Notes under the pieces: generated by a model
Databases searched by the model: none
Told to the model about the DNA's origin: nothing
The model's input: the letters and a program-made list of their open reading frames with translations, nothing else
Shown here: positions 1 to 6,253 of the stretch, piece after piece
How positions within the stretch are numbered: position 1 is the stretch's first letter
How the letters are laid out: the number at the start of each line of letters is the position of its first letter
Program-made: the position numbers and the translations under genes
Assembly: GCA_022821935.1 (NCBI GenBank)
Contig: JAJECR010000102.1
Coordinates: forward strand, 1-6,269
Source of the DNA: Candidatus Latescibacterota bacterium
Lineage (GTDB): Bacteria > JAAXHH01
DNA: 6,269 nt
Direction: 5' to 3'

Positions 1-1682
1 TGACGGCCGCAACGGAAGAAACCGACCTGTCAGCCGCCATTGAAGAAATCACCCTGGAGTTGTCCGGTGCGGAAACGTGTCGTTTCCTCATGGTGGACTG
101 CGTCTCGAACCATATCGTATTCGAAACCTCCAACTGCGGTACAGTCCATCCCGTCACGACCACCGACGTAGAGGCGCTGCTGTCCTGGCTGCGTCCACAG
201 CCCAGTACGCGTCTGATCGACGACCCGGCCGAAATGGAGCGGCCTGTAAGCGCCTTGTTCGGCCAGGATTCCCCGTCCGGCCAGGCCGTGCTGTTCCATC
301 ACCAGATCGACGAGCGGTTTCACTGCGTCATGCTCGTGATCATGGCATCGGATCAGACCGAATTCGATCCCGAACGGCTGGAAGTGACCATTTCCCTGGC
401 GAGACACGCGGGCTATGCCGTCACGCGGCTGCTCCATTTCAAGCTGGCGAGACAGGAAATGCTGCATCGCACCGCGTTGTACGAAGTGGGCAAGAAGATC
501 AGCGGTTCGCTGGACCTGAACGAGGTGTTGAACCTGATTATCGATGCGTTGCAGACCGTCGTTCCCTATGATGCGGCGGCCATCGTTTTGCTGGACGAAG
601 ATCAGAACGCGGTCGTCGAACGGACCGTCCGGGGGTACGCGTCCGATCGGGACGCGATCAACCTCAAGATGGGAGAGGGCATCAGCGGTTCCGCGGCCGA
701 GACCGGCAAGGCGATTATCGTACCCGACGTGTCCCGGGACGACCGGTACGTGCAACACCGGCCGGAGACCAGGTCGGAAATGGCTGTTCCCATGCTGTCC
801 GGCGACCAGGTCATCGGGGTCTTCAACATCGAAAACGACCGGGCGAACGCCTATGACGAGGAAGCCCAGTCCCTGCTCGAAGCCTTCGCCTCGCAGGCGA
901 GTATCGCCATACAGAACGCGCGTCTGTTCGATGACGCCCGGCGCAGCAGGCTGCTGGACCGGGAACTGGAGGTGGCCGGCGAGATTCAACGCGCCCTGTT
1001 GCCGCACACCGTGCCGGACGTGCCTGGAATGTCCCTGGCGGTGTACAGCGAACCGAGCAGGGAAGTCGGAGGCGATTTCTACGACTTCATCCCCTTTTCC
1101 GACAAGCAGCTGGGCGTGGCCGTGGGAGACGTGGTCGGCAAGGGCATACCCGCGGCGCTGACCATGGCTTCGCTTTACACTTCTTTCCACGAATATGCCA
1201 ACTACTATGTATATCTTCCGAGTTACGTGATCGGCCACGTGAACGAAGTGTTGTACGAAGTCACTTCCGCCGATCGGTTCGCGACCCTGTTCTACGGCAT
1301 AGCGAACATGCAGGAAAGGACCTTCGTGTATTGCAATGCCGGCCATCCTCCGCCTCTGCTGTGCCGGAAGTCCGGCGAGACGGTCAACCTGTATACGGGG
1401 GGGCTGATCGTGGGCTCGTTCGAAGACGCGAGTTTCGAAGACGGGCGCGTCTACCTGGACACAGGCGACGTCGTGGTCCTGTATACGGACGGCCTCATCG
1501 AGAAATCCAACGAGGACGACGACATATTCGGTATCGACAGGCTCGAGCAGGCGATCAAGGCATGCCATGCCTGCCCGGTCGAGGAGATCAGAGACCACGT
1601 GATCGGCGTGTGGCGGGACTTCGTAGGCAACGGACGCCAGGACGACGACACGACCATGATCGTCGTCAAGCGGGAGCACTAG
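1..1682 (+). CDS. Tandem-GAF, SpoIIE/RsbU-type PP2C serine phosphatase (5' end at window edge)
   Basis: Predicted cytoplasmic signalling phosphatase that would dephosphorylate a phosphoserine protein, typically a STAS anti-sigma-factor antagonist in a partner-switch pathway. Residues are numbered from the in-frame TTG at 60. A divergent GAF-like domain occupies about 1-125 and a typical GAF domain about 140-290, with MGEGISGSAAETGKAIIVPD at 204-223 and the IGVFNIEND strand at 252-260. A charged linker helix (about 290-312) joins it to the phosphatase domain (about 325-538). That domain has EVGGDFYD (metal-binding Asp339), GDVVGKG (Asp357), NAGHPPPLL (426-434), YTDGLIE (Asp477) and QDDDTT (527-532), so it looks active. 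No membrane segment or signal peptide is seen. The frame is open to base 3 and the upstream residues (LSAAIEEITLEL) extend the first GAF helix. The window begins TG-ACG, so an ATG whose A lies just outside would give 560 residues; the internal TTG is an unlikely start. No RsbW-type kinase or STAS gene is visible, so the target is unknown. The fold is certain, the pathway inferred. Confidence 0.93.
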   Translation, partial: TAATEETDLSAAIEEITLELSGAETCRFLMVDCVSNHIVFETSNCGTVHPVTTTDVEALLSWLRPQPSTRLIDDPAEMERPVSALFGQDSPSGQAVLFHHQIDERFHCVMLVIMASDQTEFDPERLEVTISLARHAGYAVTRLLHFKLARQEMLHRTALYEVGKKISGSLDLNEVLNLIIDALQTVVPYDAAAIVLLDEDQNAVVERTVRGYASDRDAINLKMGEGISGSAAETGKAIIVPDVSRDDRYVQHRPETRSEMAVPMLSGDQVIGVFNIENDRANAYDEEAQSLLEAFASQASIAIQNARLFDDARRSRLLDRELEVAGEIQRALLPHTVPDVPGMSLAVYSEPSREVGGDFYDFIPFSDKQLGVAVGDVVGKGIPAALTMASLYTSFHEYANYYVYLPSYVIGHVNEVLYEVTSADRFATLFYGIANMQERTFVYCNAGHPPPLLCRKSGETVNLYTGGLIVGSFEDASFEDGRVYLDTGDVVVLYTDGLIEKSNEDDDIFGIDRLEQAIKACHACPVEEIRDHVIGVWRDFVGNGRQDDDTTMIVVKREH

Positions 1683-1744
1683 TTGACAGGGATGGACGGG
1701 CCGAGGGATGTCCGTCATCGACTCATTCACGCAGAAAGGAACGT

Positions 1745-1750
1745 GGAGGA
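1745..1750 (+). promoter_or_regulatory. Ribosome binding site fixing the oxidoreductase start
   Basis: GGAGGA lies 5 bases before the ATG at 1756. It supports this start over the in-frame ATG at 1708, which would add 16 residues without family character before the Rossmann strand. Another ATG at 1751 lies in a different frame and soon meets a stop. Confidence 0.75.
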
Positions 1751-1755
1751 ATGGA

Positions 1756-2721
1756 ATGGGCGTTCGCATAGGATTTATCGGAACGGGGGGGATTGCCGGC
1801 ATGCACCTGGGTCTCCTGCCCGACATCGATCGGGCCGAACTCGTGGCGTATTCAGATATACAGTTCGATCGGGCCCAGGCCGCGGCGGACCGTTGCGGGG
1901 GATGCGCTTACGCCGACTACCGGGAAATGCTGGACAGGGAACAGCTGGACGCCGTGTACGTGTGCCTTCCGCCCTTTGCCCACGGCGATCCCGAACTCGC
2001 CGTGCTGGAACGGAATCTCCACCTGTTCGTCGAAAAGCCACAGGCGCTGGACGTGGAAACGGCCCGGAACATCGCGGCGAAGGTCGAAGAGACCGGGGTG
2101 CTGTCCTGCGTCGGGTACAACTGGCGTTACCTGGACGTAACGCAAAAGGCGCGGGAGCTGTTGTCGGGCGTGCGTCCGGCCCTGGCCTACGGTTACTGGA
2201 TCGGAAACACGCCCGGATCGCCCTGGTGGCGCGTGAAATCCAAATCGGGCGGCCAGATCGTGGAACAGACGACGCACGTGTACGACTGCGCGAGGTACCT
2301 GATGGGGGACGTGGTCAGCGTCTACGCCGCCGGCACAAAGGGACTGATGGAGGATATGCCCAATTACGACGTGGAGGACGCCAGCACGGTGTCGCTCACC
2401 TTCGCAAGCGGCGCCGTGGCCACCATACTTTCTTCCTGTGTCGCCGAGCAGGGCTACGGGACCGGGCTGCAGGTAATCACCCGCGGCATGACGGTGGAGA
2501 TCGTACGAGGTGAACTGGTGGTCGTCAGGGAGGATGAGACGATAAGATATCCGGGCCGGAACAACCCCTACCAGCTCGAGAACGAACTCTTCCTCCAGGC
2601 CATAGAAGAAGGGAATCCGTCCCTGATCAGGTCGGCCTACGGCGACGTGGTAGACAGCCTCGCCGTCACCCTCGCGGCGAACGACTCCATGGAGACGGGC
2701 GCGGTCGTCCGGCTCGGGTAG
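1756..2721 (+). CDS. Gfo/Idh/MocA-family NAD(P)-dependent oxidoreductase
   Basis: Predicted cytoplasmic 321-residue dehydrogenase that oxidises or reduces a hydroxyl of a sugar, cyclitol or related polyol using NAD(P). The N-terminal Rossmann fold begins at residue 3 with the dinucleotide loop GFIGTGGIAGMH (6-17), followed by SDI (33-35) after the second strand. The family EKP motif is at 93-95 (catalytic Lys94), and VGYNWRY at 119-125 starts the substrate-binding half. GGQIVEQTTHVYDCARYL (165-182) carries the usual active-site His174, in the variant with EQxxH instead of DxGxH. The length is slightly below the common 330-390 residues, but all core elements are present. The start is chosen from the strong Shine-Dalgarno sequence and from the first Rossmann strand beginning almost at once. 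It lies 73 bases after the phosphatase gene on the same strand and converges with the epimerase gene. The substrate cannot be read from the sequence: family membership is firm, the exact reaction unknown. Confidence 0.93.
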   Translation: MGVRIGFIGTGGIAGMHLGLLPDIDRAELVAYSDIQFDRAQAAADRCGGCAYADYREMLDREQLDAVYVCLPPFAHGDPELAVLERNLHLFVEKPQALDVETARNIAAKVEETGVLSCVGYNWRYLDVTQKARELLSGVRPALAYGYWIGNTPGSPWWRVKSKSGGQIVEQTTHVYDCARYLMGDVVSVYAAGTKGLMEDMPNYDVEDASTVSLTFASGAVATILSSCVAEQGYGTGLQVITRGMTVEIVRGELVVVREDETIRYPGRNNPYQLENELFLQAIEEGNPSLIRSAYGDVVDSLAVTLAANDSMETGAVVRLG

Positions 2722-2752
2722 ACCGCTAGCAAGATCCCGGTATTCCTTCCGG

Positions 2753-3619
2753 TTACTCCAGGTAGCGCCTGAGGTTGTCGAGCCCGATTCGAACGCCGTC
2801 GACGGGGTGCTCGAGGCCTTCGAACTCGATGGAAAGCACACCGTCGTAACCGTGCCGGGAAAGGACGTGCAGGCAGGACGCCAGGGGCACTTCGCCATGG
2901 CCGACGATGGCGCCCCTGAGATAGTTGCCTCCCCGCGTCCGGAACCAGCCTTCGCCCGGGTCGGGCGCCGTGCCCGGCCTGGTGTGAAAGTCCTTGGCGT
3001 GGACGTGAAAGGCGTAGGGGATCAGGCGCCCCACGGCCGTTTCCGGCGGTTCGTCCACGCACAGGAAGTTGCCCACGTCGATGAGCACGCCGAAATTCTC
3101 GTGATTCACGGCGTTGACCAGTTTTTCCACCCGGTCGCTGTCCTGGCAGAACAACCCGTGATTCTCCACCATGGTCCGGACGCCCAGGTCCGCCGCAAAC
3201 TCCGTTACGGCCCGGATCGCCGGGGCGAGGATGCCGAGCGCGTCATCGAATGAACGTCCGCCGGGGCGGCCGGCTGCAAATCCCCGGGTGGCGTCGTGGC
3301 GCATGCCGGGCGCACCGAGCAGATGGGCGATGCGCACCTCGTCCTTCACCCGTTCCACCTCGTCCTTCCAGTTGCCCCCGCTTCCGTTGATGAAATCCGC
3401 GCCAACCGTGTAATTGGCGATGGGGAGACCGGTCTCTTCACAGGCGGCCCGTACCTCCGGGGCGTATCGCTCGAACGGCTGCTCTTTGGGCGGGTGCAGC
3501 GAGGAAAACTCGATCACGTCATAACCGAGCTCCGCCGTCGTCCGGATCGCATCGAACTCCGTCATCTCGCCGCTTCGTATCAGCCTGCTGTAGCTGTAAG
3601 AACTTACCCCGATCTGCAT
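2753..3619 (-). CDS. Sugar phosphate isomerase/epimerase (xylose-isomerase-like TIM barrel)
   Basis: Predicted cytoplasmic, divalent-metal-dependent isomerase or epimerase of the AP-endonuclease-2/IolE-IolI superfamily, 288 residues, acting on a sugar, keto-sugar or inositol derivative. It starts MQIGVSSYSYS, the usual first barrel strand, and LGYDVIEF (31-38) gives the second. Likely metal or catalytic residues are Glu152 in MVENHG, Asp181 in LIDVGNF, His207 in FHVHAKD (204-210) and Glu265/Glu267 in LSIEFEG. GHGEVPL (240-246) is the usual loop before the last strands. The length is normal for the family. An upstream in-frame ATG at 3778 would add 53 basic, proline-rich residues that overlap the end of ispH and look noncoding, so the ATG at 3619 with its AGGGG site is preferred. 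It ends 31 bases from the convergent Gfo/Idh/MocA gene, and these two families often share a sugar or inositol pathway. A xylose isomerase or hydroxypyruvate isomerase is a less likely alternative. The substrate is unknown. Confidence 0.92.
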   Translation of the reverse strand: MQIGVSSYSYSRLIRSGEMTEFDAIRTTAELGYDVIEFSSLHPPKEQPFERYAPEVRAACEETGLPIANYTVGADFINGSGGNWKDEVERVKDEVRIAHLLGAPGMRHDATRGFAAGRPGGRSFDDALGILAPAIRAVTEFAADLGVRTMVENHGLFCQDSDRVEKLVNAVNHENFGVLIDVGNFLCVDEPPETAVGRLIPYAFHVHAKDFHTRPGTAPDPGEGWFRTRGGNYLRGAIVGHGEVPLASCLHVLSRHGYDGVLSIEFEGLEHPVDGVRIGLDNLRRYLE

Positions 3620-3625
3620 GGTGCG

Positions 3626-3630
3626 CCCCT
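3626..3630 (-). promoter_or_regulatory. Ribosome binding site of the epimerase gene
   Basis: On the minus strand AGGGG lies 6 bases before the ATG at 3619. It supports the 288-residue start over the upstream ATG at 3778, which lies inside ispH. Confidence 0.6.
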
Positions 3631-3704
3631 GAAATGTTGTGTTTGTATAGCCGTTTTGGGATGGCTGTGCGCCGGTCAGCCTGCCGCCGGGCCGTCCGAC
3701 GGGC

Positions 3705-4961
3705 TTACGATGCGGAAACCACCGGATGGAGGACGGTCTGCTCGTAATCGGCGAGGACTTCCGACACCTCCGGGGCATCGGGAAAGAAAGAAAGAATGCG
3801 CAGCAGCACGTTGTCCAGCATGATATCGGGACAGGATGCCCCGCAGGTCAGGATGACGTCGACAGGCCGGGTGGCGGGCATCCAGTCAATGGTCGCCACG
3901 ATCGACCTGGTCTCGAGGTCGAAGTGACGAATCTGTCTATCCGACAGAATGTCCTTGCTGCTGTTGATGAAAAAGGTGCTGATCGTCTCTCCGCAAAGCT
4001 CCACGAGGTGTGAAGTGTTGGACGAGTTGTAGCCGCCGACGACGAGGGCGACATCCGCCCCTTTTTCGATCATGGCATAGGTGGCGTTCTGATTCTCATT
4101 GCTCGCGTAGCACAGGGTATCCGAGGTGTCGGCGAAATGGTCGTCGATTTGCGCGGCGCCGTACCTTTCCGCAAGCGCTTCCCTGATCAGCCGCGCGATC
4201 TCGTGGGTCTCGCTCGCCAGCATGGTGGTCTGGTTGATCACGCCTACGCGGTTCAGATGTATCTCCGGATCGAACCCTTCTGAACAATTGCTTCCAAAAA
4301 CTTCGTAGAACCGTTCCTTCCCCAGCTCTCCCGTGATGATATCGGCGAGGATGAGGGTCTCTTCCCGGTCCCGGACCACGACGGTCGGGGCCTGCTGGAC
4401 GCTGTGGGAAAAAGTCGCCCGCGTCTCTTCGTGGCGGGGCTTCCCGTGAATGACGACGGTGAATCCCTGCTGGCCGATCTGCCCTCCGCGGGTCCAGACC
4501 TTCTCGACAAAGGGACAGGTCGTATCGTAGGTACAGAAGTCGATCCCCCGGCGGGTCAGCATCTCCTTGATCTCCACCGTGGTTCCGAAGGCGGGAACGA
4601 CGACCAGGTCGTCGGGGGTCAGTTCATCCCACGGAATGAGCTGCTCGCCCAGGGTGGTGTGAATGAACTGTATGCCCCGGGCCTGCAAATCGGTATTGAC
4701 GTGAGGATTGTGGATCATCTCGCTGAGCAGAAAGATCCGCTTGCCCGGGTTTTCCTCCAGCGTCTTGTACACAATTTCGATCGCGTTCTCCACGCCGTAG
4801 CAGAACCCGAAATGCCTGGCGAAGATGAACCGGACGCTTCCGAAATCCAGGACGGCGGGCGACAGGTCTTTCTTCTTGGGGTCGACCATCCGCCGGCCCT
4901 GCTTGATCCGGGAGGTGATCTCGCTCTTGTAGAAACCGGGTATGTCGAACTTGCGCGCCAT
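3705..4961 (-). CDS. ispH: 4-hydroxy-3-methylbut-2-enyl diphosphate reductase (IspH/LytB), long form
   Basis: Cytoplasmic 4Fe-4S enzyme that reductively dehydroxylates HMBPP to isopentenyl and dimethylallyl diphosphate, the last step of the MEP isoprenoid pathway. At 418 residues it is the long plant/cyanobacterial/Bacteroidetes-like type rather than the roughly 310-residue E. coli type. The cluster ligands are Cys54 (FGFCYGVE), Cys149 (DTTCPFV) and Cys284 (DTLCYAS). Substrate residues are His84 (MIHNPHVN), His177-Glu178 (HGKPRHEET), Thr245-Thr246 (NQTTML), Ser313-Ser314-Asn315 (YNSSN) and Ser376 (GASCPD). The second substrate histidine of E. coli (His74) corresponds to Phe125 (PAFGTT), a change I recall from plant and cyanobacterial forms too. 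Extra cysteines are at 143, 226, 373 and 377. The N-terminal stretch with FYKSEITSRIKQGRR fits the long family, so the ATG at 4961 is kept over Met25. It lies 85 bases downstream of the IDO gene and 85 bases upstream of the epimerase, all on one strand. Confidence 0.97.
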   Translation of the reverse strand: MARKFDIPGFYKSEITSRIKQGRRMVDPKKKDLSPAVLDFGSVRFIFARHFGFCYGVENAIEIVYKTLEENPGKRIFLLSEMIHNPHVNTDLQARGIQFIHTTLGEQLIPWDELTPDDLVVVPAFGTTVEIKEMLTRRGIDFCTYDTTCPFVEKVWTRGGQIGQQGFTVVIHGKPRHEETRATFSHSVQQAPTVVVRDREETLILADIITGELGKERFYEVFGSNCSEGFDPEIHLNRVGVINQTTMLASETHEIARLIREALAERYGAAQIDDHFADTSDTLCYASNENQNATYAMIEKGADVALVVGGYNSSNTSHLVELCGETISTFFINSSKDILSDRQIRHFDLETRSIVATIDWMPATRPVDVILTCGASCPDIMLDNVLLRILSFFPDAPEVSEVLADYEQTVLHPVVSAS

Positions 4962-4968
4962 TGCTAAG

Positions 4969-4973
4969 CCCTT
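4969..4973 (-). promoter_or_regulatory. Ribosome binding site of ispH
   Basis: On the minus strand AAGGG lies 7 bases before the ATG at 4961. It is only moderately strong, but it agrees with the family N-terminus beginning at that ATG. Confidence 0.5.
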
Positions 4974-5000
4974 GTGGATATGGCCGTTACCGGTACGTTA

Positions 5001-5028
5001 ATTTAACACGAATATCCCGTCGGGGCAA
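5001..5028 (-). promoter_or_regulatory. Possible sigma-70-like promoter for ispH
   Basis: On the minus strand TTGCCC (5023-5028) is followed after 16 bases by TTAAAT (5001-5006), each matching four of six consensus positions. The segment is locally AT-rich in a GC-rich region and lies 40 bases before the ispH start codon. An inverted repeat, GTTAA-T-TTAAC (4997-5007), overlaps the -10-like hexamer and could be an operator. The matches are weak, and whether sigma-70 consensus applies to this organism is unknown. Confidence 0.3.
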
Positions 5029-5046
5029 CTGTTTTGGCCTCGCCGG

Positions 5047-6231
5047 TCAGATGCGATGCGCAAGGGTCTCGTCGATGTGCTTCTTCAAATAGACCGTGAA
5101 GGGCGTGCCCCCGGTGCCGACGTGGCCCTTGTTTTCCCGTTGTCCCGGTTTGAGTACGTACATCGCCGCGTATTCGATGTGCAGTCGCCGGAATTCGTAC
5201 AGCGCCGCGACGGCGTCATTGTAGGCTTTTCTCAATTTTGGCGGATCGTGTATGCGTTCCTGGACGAATGCCCGGACGGAAGCGCCCTGTTCCACTGCTT
5301 CGATGAAATGGCGGTCCTGCGCGGGCATGTAGTCCCGCATTTCCATCAGGTACGCCCGCATCTCATCGTAGCCGTGCTCGATGCCGAGAAAGCCGTCCAC
5401 GGCGTAAATGACCGCGCTTTGCGCCCCGGTTTCGCCGCGGAACTGCTGAGGCTTGTCCCCATAGGCTTCTACGCCGGTATACACCATGCCATCGGGCAGT
5501 TCGGGGTTGTTCTTCCAGCCGAACATGTACGGCCTGACCCGGTGGTAGTACGTATTCGGATCGCAGCGTTCCGTCATCCGTTCCAGGACCGCCCGCATTT
5601 CGTGCAGGGTTTCGGTCACGGCGTCCAGGGCACGCACAACCGTCTCGGCGTCTCCCCTCGACACCGCATCCTGGCCGGGGATCAACACGGAAAGCGCGCG
5701 GCCCGCGACGGCCTCGATATGCACGTGGATGGTGACGAACCATTCTTCGTCCATGCCGCCGAGGAAATTCAGCAACATGTGGAGATTGCCGACTTCGACG
5801 AGGTCCTGCCGGTCGAACCTGCGCCAGTTGTACATGACCTGGGACGCGTAGGTCAGCATGGGCAGACGGCCCAGGCGGCAGGCGACTGTGTACCAGGCGC
5901 GGGCCAGGTTTCGCGGGATCGCCGTGGCTACGGGGTGATCGGGCGCGAAGACGTACATGTTGGCCAGGAAGGAAAGCAGGCTCATGGCCCGCTCATGCTC
6001 GGAGAGGGTATCGAGTCTGTCCGCAGGAAAAGGGGGCAGGTCCTCCACGATCGGGCGGATATGCCGCGACAGGGCCAATTTGGGCAGTTCGTTGCCGATC
6101 TGTTCCCAGTCGTCGAAGTGTTCGGACAGGCGCGGCAGCGGGTCGTCCGGAGGAAGAAACCCGTGGGTGAAGTTGCGCGCCGCGGGAGACATCAACGGGG
6201 CGTAGAGGGGATCTGCCCTTTCATATGCCAT
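5047..6231 (-). CDS. Indoleamine 2,3-dioxygenase family heme protein
   Basis: Predicted cytoplasmic heme dioxygenase that would open the indole ring of tryptophan (or a related indole) with O2 to give N-formylkynurenine, the first kynurenine-pathway step. At 394 residues it matches IDO length (human IDO1 about 403) and aligns from recalled sequence through most of its length. Landmarks are the N-terminal DDWEQIGNELPKL (40-52), IPRNLA (105-110), HVHIEAVAG (169-177), the signature RPYMFGWKNNPELPDGMVY (233-251), FRGETGAQSA (264-273), MRDYMP (298-303), the proximal heme ligand His351 in RRLHIEYAAMYV, and KGHVGTGGTPF (368-378). Arg233 matches human Arg231, and Tyr228/Tyr229 replace Phe226/Phe227. 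His169 sits where human IDO1 has Ser167. The ATG at 6231 has GGAGGG 6 bases upstream. No kynurenine formamidase, monooxygenase or kynureninase gene is in the window, so its role (tryptophan breakdown, NAD supply or a secondary metabolite) is open. Family membership is very secure; the substrate is inferred. Confidence 0.95.
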   Translation of the reverse strand: MAYERADPLYAPLMSPAARNFTHGFLPPDDPLPRLSEHFDDWEQIGNELPKLALSRHIRPIVEDLPPFPADRLDTLSEHERAMSLLSFLANMYVFAPDHPVATAIPRNLARAWYTVACRLGRLPMLTYASQVMYNWRRFDRQDLVEVGNLHMLLNFLGGMDEEWFVTIHVHIEAVAGRALSVLIPGQDAVSRGDAETVVRALDAVTETLHEMRAVLERMTERCDPNTYYHRVRPYMFGWKNNPELPDGMVYTGVEAYGDKPQQFRGETGAQSAVIYAVDGFLGIEHGYDEMRAYLMEMRDYMPAQDRHFIEAVEQGASVRAFVQERIHDPPKLRKAYNDAVAALYEFRRLHIEYAAMYVLKPGQRENKGHVGTGGTPFTVYLKKHIDETLAHRI

Positions 6232-6237
6232 GGGAGA

Positions 6238-6243
6238 CCCTCC
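6238..6243 (-). promoter_or_regulatory. Ribosome binding site of the IDO gene
   Basis: On the minus strand GGAGGG lies 6 bases before the ATG at 6231, an almost ideal Shine-Dalgarno sequence and distance that fixes this start. Its first two bases overlap the end of a 12-base perfect palindrome (6242-6253). Confidence 0.7.
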
Positions 6244-6253
6244 GGATATCCGG
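6242..6253. repeat. 12-base perfect palindrome before the IDO gene
   Basis: CCGGATATCCGG is fully self-complementary and overlaps the first bases of the IDO ribosome binding site. It could be an operator half or only chance in GC-rich DNA. The window ends 16 bases further on, so the promoter region cannot be judged. Confidence 0.3.

Noticed and set aside
1387..1488. Repeated CTGTATACGG in the phosphatase gene
   Set aside because: The two copies encode similar LYT segments of the same protein; chance plus codon preference explains them.
30..1826. A 598-codon open frame on the minus strand across the whole phosphatase gene
   Set aside because: Its codons are exactly complementary to the sense codons, so it stays open because the sense gene avoids TTA, CTA and TCA. 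It ends precisely where the sense frame uses TCA (30-32). The translation has no recognisable domain.
1683..2513. A 276-codon plus-strand frame overlapping the oxidoreductase gene
   Set aside because: The translation is Arg/Gly-rich and domain-free, typical of an out-of-frame reading of GC-rich coding DNA.
2731..2756. CCGG...CCGG element between the convergent genes as a bidirectional terminator
   Set aside because: The stem is four pairs of a self-complementary tetramer with no T-run on either side.
1852..2898. A 348-codon minus-strand open frame across the oxidoreductase gene
   Set aside because: It is in the same codon-aligned antisense register as the gene it covers and shows no family motif, while the plus strand gives a clear Gfo/Idh/MocA protein.
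3692..3702. CCGTCCGACGG hairpin just after the ispH stop as a terminator
   Set aside because: Only four base pairs, and no T-run follows on the minus strand.
3620..3778. A 53-residue N-terminal extension of the epimerase
   Set aside because: It would overlap the end of ispH, reads as basic, proline-rich noncoding translation, and the internal ATG has both a ribosome binding site and the family N-terminus.
3783..3794. AAAGAAAGAAAG short tandem repeat
   Set aside because: It lies in the ispH coding region and is explained by the codons of the C-terminal LSFFP segment; it is too short to be a meaningful repeat.
2807..3823. Plus-strand open frames opposite the epimerase and the ispH end
   Set aside because: They are codon-aligned shadows of the minus-strand epimerase gene (continuing past its start into the gap and the end of ispH), with low-complexity Arg/Pro/Gly/Ala-rich translations.
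4404..4967. A 187-codon plus-strand open frame opposite ispH
   Set aside because: It is a codon-aligned antisense shadow; the minus strand encodes a complete IspH with all cluster ligands.
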